A stretch of DNA of 64,000 nucleotides from assembly GCF_021390595.1 (NCBI RefSeq), contig NZ_JAJEJR010000002.1, forward strand, positions 434,001-498,000. Reading direction: 5' to 3'. Position numbers and translations under genes: made by a program. This DNA is from Paraburkholderia sp. HP33-1. GTDB lineage: Bacteria; Pseudomonadota; Gammaproteobacteria; Burkholderiales; Burkholderiaceae. Of the stretch, positions 63,355-64,000 are shown in pieces (position 1 is the stretch's first letter; every line of letters starts with the position of its first letter). Under the pieces are notes generated by a model. It was not told where the DNA came from. It saw only the letters and a list, made by a program, of their open reading frames with translations, and made no database searches.

Positions 63355-63722
63355 GGATGTTCCACCCTAAGCATTCTGTCGCCACTGTTCCAGATTTGCT
63401 TGCGATATGGCAAGTGCAGAACGATACATCCATTTGACGCGTTGCCGGGATCGGTCTGACTGTCGCCGTGGATCATGAAGGCGGAACGTTCGCCTAAGCA
63501 CGTTCCGCAAACAGGGTTAAGCCGCATCGAGAACGGTCCAGTTTTATGGTGCGGAAACGGTGCCGTAATTTCATACAGGCCAACGGGGATTGGTCCCCAG
63601 TCGCGGACATACTGGCTACTGTGTTTATTCTTGTGCTCTCCCTTGCCGGAATATCCCTTATCTGTGATTAATTTGTCGTTGTGATACAACAAGTGGCTCT
63701 CATGCTTGTAAATCCACACCAT
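63351..63722 (-). CDS. DUF2778/Tlde1-like L,D-transpeptidase-type effector
   Basis: A 123-residue protein. The active-site pattern MIHGDS (H85) and SNGCIVL (C99) is that of DUF2778, the fold of Tlde1 effectors of type VI secretion, which alter peptidoglycan peptides in rival cells. The N-terminus (ESHLLYHNDKLITDKGYSGK; GPIPVGLYEI) also fits. It has no signal peptide, as expected for a secreted effector delivered by injection. ATG 63722 follows GAGGAAAGG. No VgrG or PAAR gene is visible, but the right edge is only 280 bp away. Confidence 0.72.
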   Translation of the reverse strand: MVWIYKHESHLLYHNDKLITDKGYSGKGEHKNKHSSQYVRDWGPIPVGLYEITAPFPHHKTGPFSMRLNPVCGTCLGERSAFMIHGDSQTDPGNASNGCIVLHLPYRKQIWNSGDRMLRVEHP

Positions 63723-63892
63723 CGTCCTTTCCTCGCTGGTTGCACGAGCCAACGATTACACCAGACCGTCTGGTTGCACACAATTTTTAAGATGTGCGTC
63801 AGTTTGATCTGCATCCCCATGTGTCGTGTGACGGCCCCCGGTCTCCCGAGGTCCGCTTGGGGTCGGCGAACGGTCAAAATCACAGGGTGTGG

Positions 63893-64000
63893 TTATTCAA
63901 TTTCGTCCTTTGCGGTGGGCCGATTCGTGGGGAAGACAGAACTACGCCGCAACGATTGGCGGCGGGTGGGGGCCTCGCGAAAGAGACGATCGTCGGCAAG
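63893..64000 (-). CDS. Possible C-terminal end of a gene entering from the right
   Basis: The minus strand stays open from the right edge to a TAA at 63893-63895 (35 codons, hydrophilic and Arg-rich). If real it would be upstream of the effector gene, where a VgrG, PAAR or adaptor gene might be expected. The stretch is too short to recognise; chance is equally likely. Confidence 0.2.
   Translation of the reverse strand, partial: LADDRLFREAPTRRQSLRRSSVFPTNRPTAKDEIE

Noticed and set aside
63668..63883. Minus-strand 71-codon frame upstream of the effector
   Set aside because: Overlaps the effector start in another frame and has no recognisable features.

Overview
The window reads as a chromosome or megaplasmid segment of a Burkholderiaceae bacterium, most likely a Paraburkholderia. 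This rests on GC-rich codon use, the luxI-rsaL-luxR arrangement typical of the BraI/RsaL/BraR quorum system, a Gram-negative porin of the burkholderial type, and several small proteins with a Burkholderia look. No rRNA, tRNA, CRISPR array or complete insertion sequence was recognised.

Layout. 0-9 kb is an accessory stretch with less GC-rich coding: a cut-off secreted protein, a large winged-helix/NTPase regulator, a branched-chain-type ABC transporter that has lost most of its permease genes, a small secreted protein and a fused remnant of two insertion sequences. 9-23 kb is a dense catabolic block, mostly joined by ATGA overlaps: Rieske dioxygenase beta and alpha subunits, a cysteine hydrolase, a NuoF-like flavoprotein, a [3Fe-4S] ferredoxin, an atypical SDR, a 2,5-dihydroxypyridine-dioxygenase-like enzyme, a LigAB-type extradiol dioxygenase, a nitrilase-family amidase, a small unknown, a GntR regulator, a maleate isomerase, an NCS1 permease and an old-yellow-enzyme-type flavoprotein. 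The NicX/NicF/NicE-like trio suggests that a nitrogen-containing aromatic ring is opened and routed through maleamate and maleate to fumarate. This is the strongest candidate for an undescribed system. A porin follows.

24-31 kb holds an EgtB/SenA-like enzyme, an FNR-type oxygen sensor with a universal stress protein, a GntR regulator and the acyl-homoserine-lactone quorum locus. 31-39 kb is a sugar-acid operon: DapA-like lyase, SMP-30 lactonase, four-gene ABC importer and IlvD/Edd-type dehydratase. 39-56 kb is mostly ordinary chromosome: two related small SDRs, serine acetyltransferase, an MFS exporter, an HtrA-like protease, a diguanylate cyclase, a DedA-rhodanese fusion and FolE. It also contains a phosphate/polyphosphate group (PPK2, PiT, CHAD protein).

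56.5-62.1 kb is a protocatechuate branch (LysR regulator, divergent pcaIJ-pcaB-pcaD-pcaC) carrying 3-carboxymuconate to 3-oxoadipyl-CoA. pcaGH and pcaF are not in the window. The last 1.5 kb contains a probable interbacterial toxin of the Tlde1 (DUF2778, L,D-transpeptidase-like) kind, followed by two tandem secreted paralogues that look like immunity proteins.
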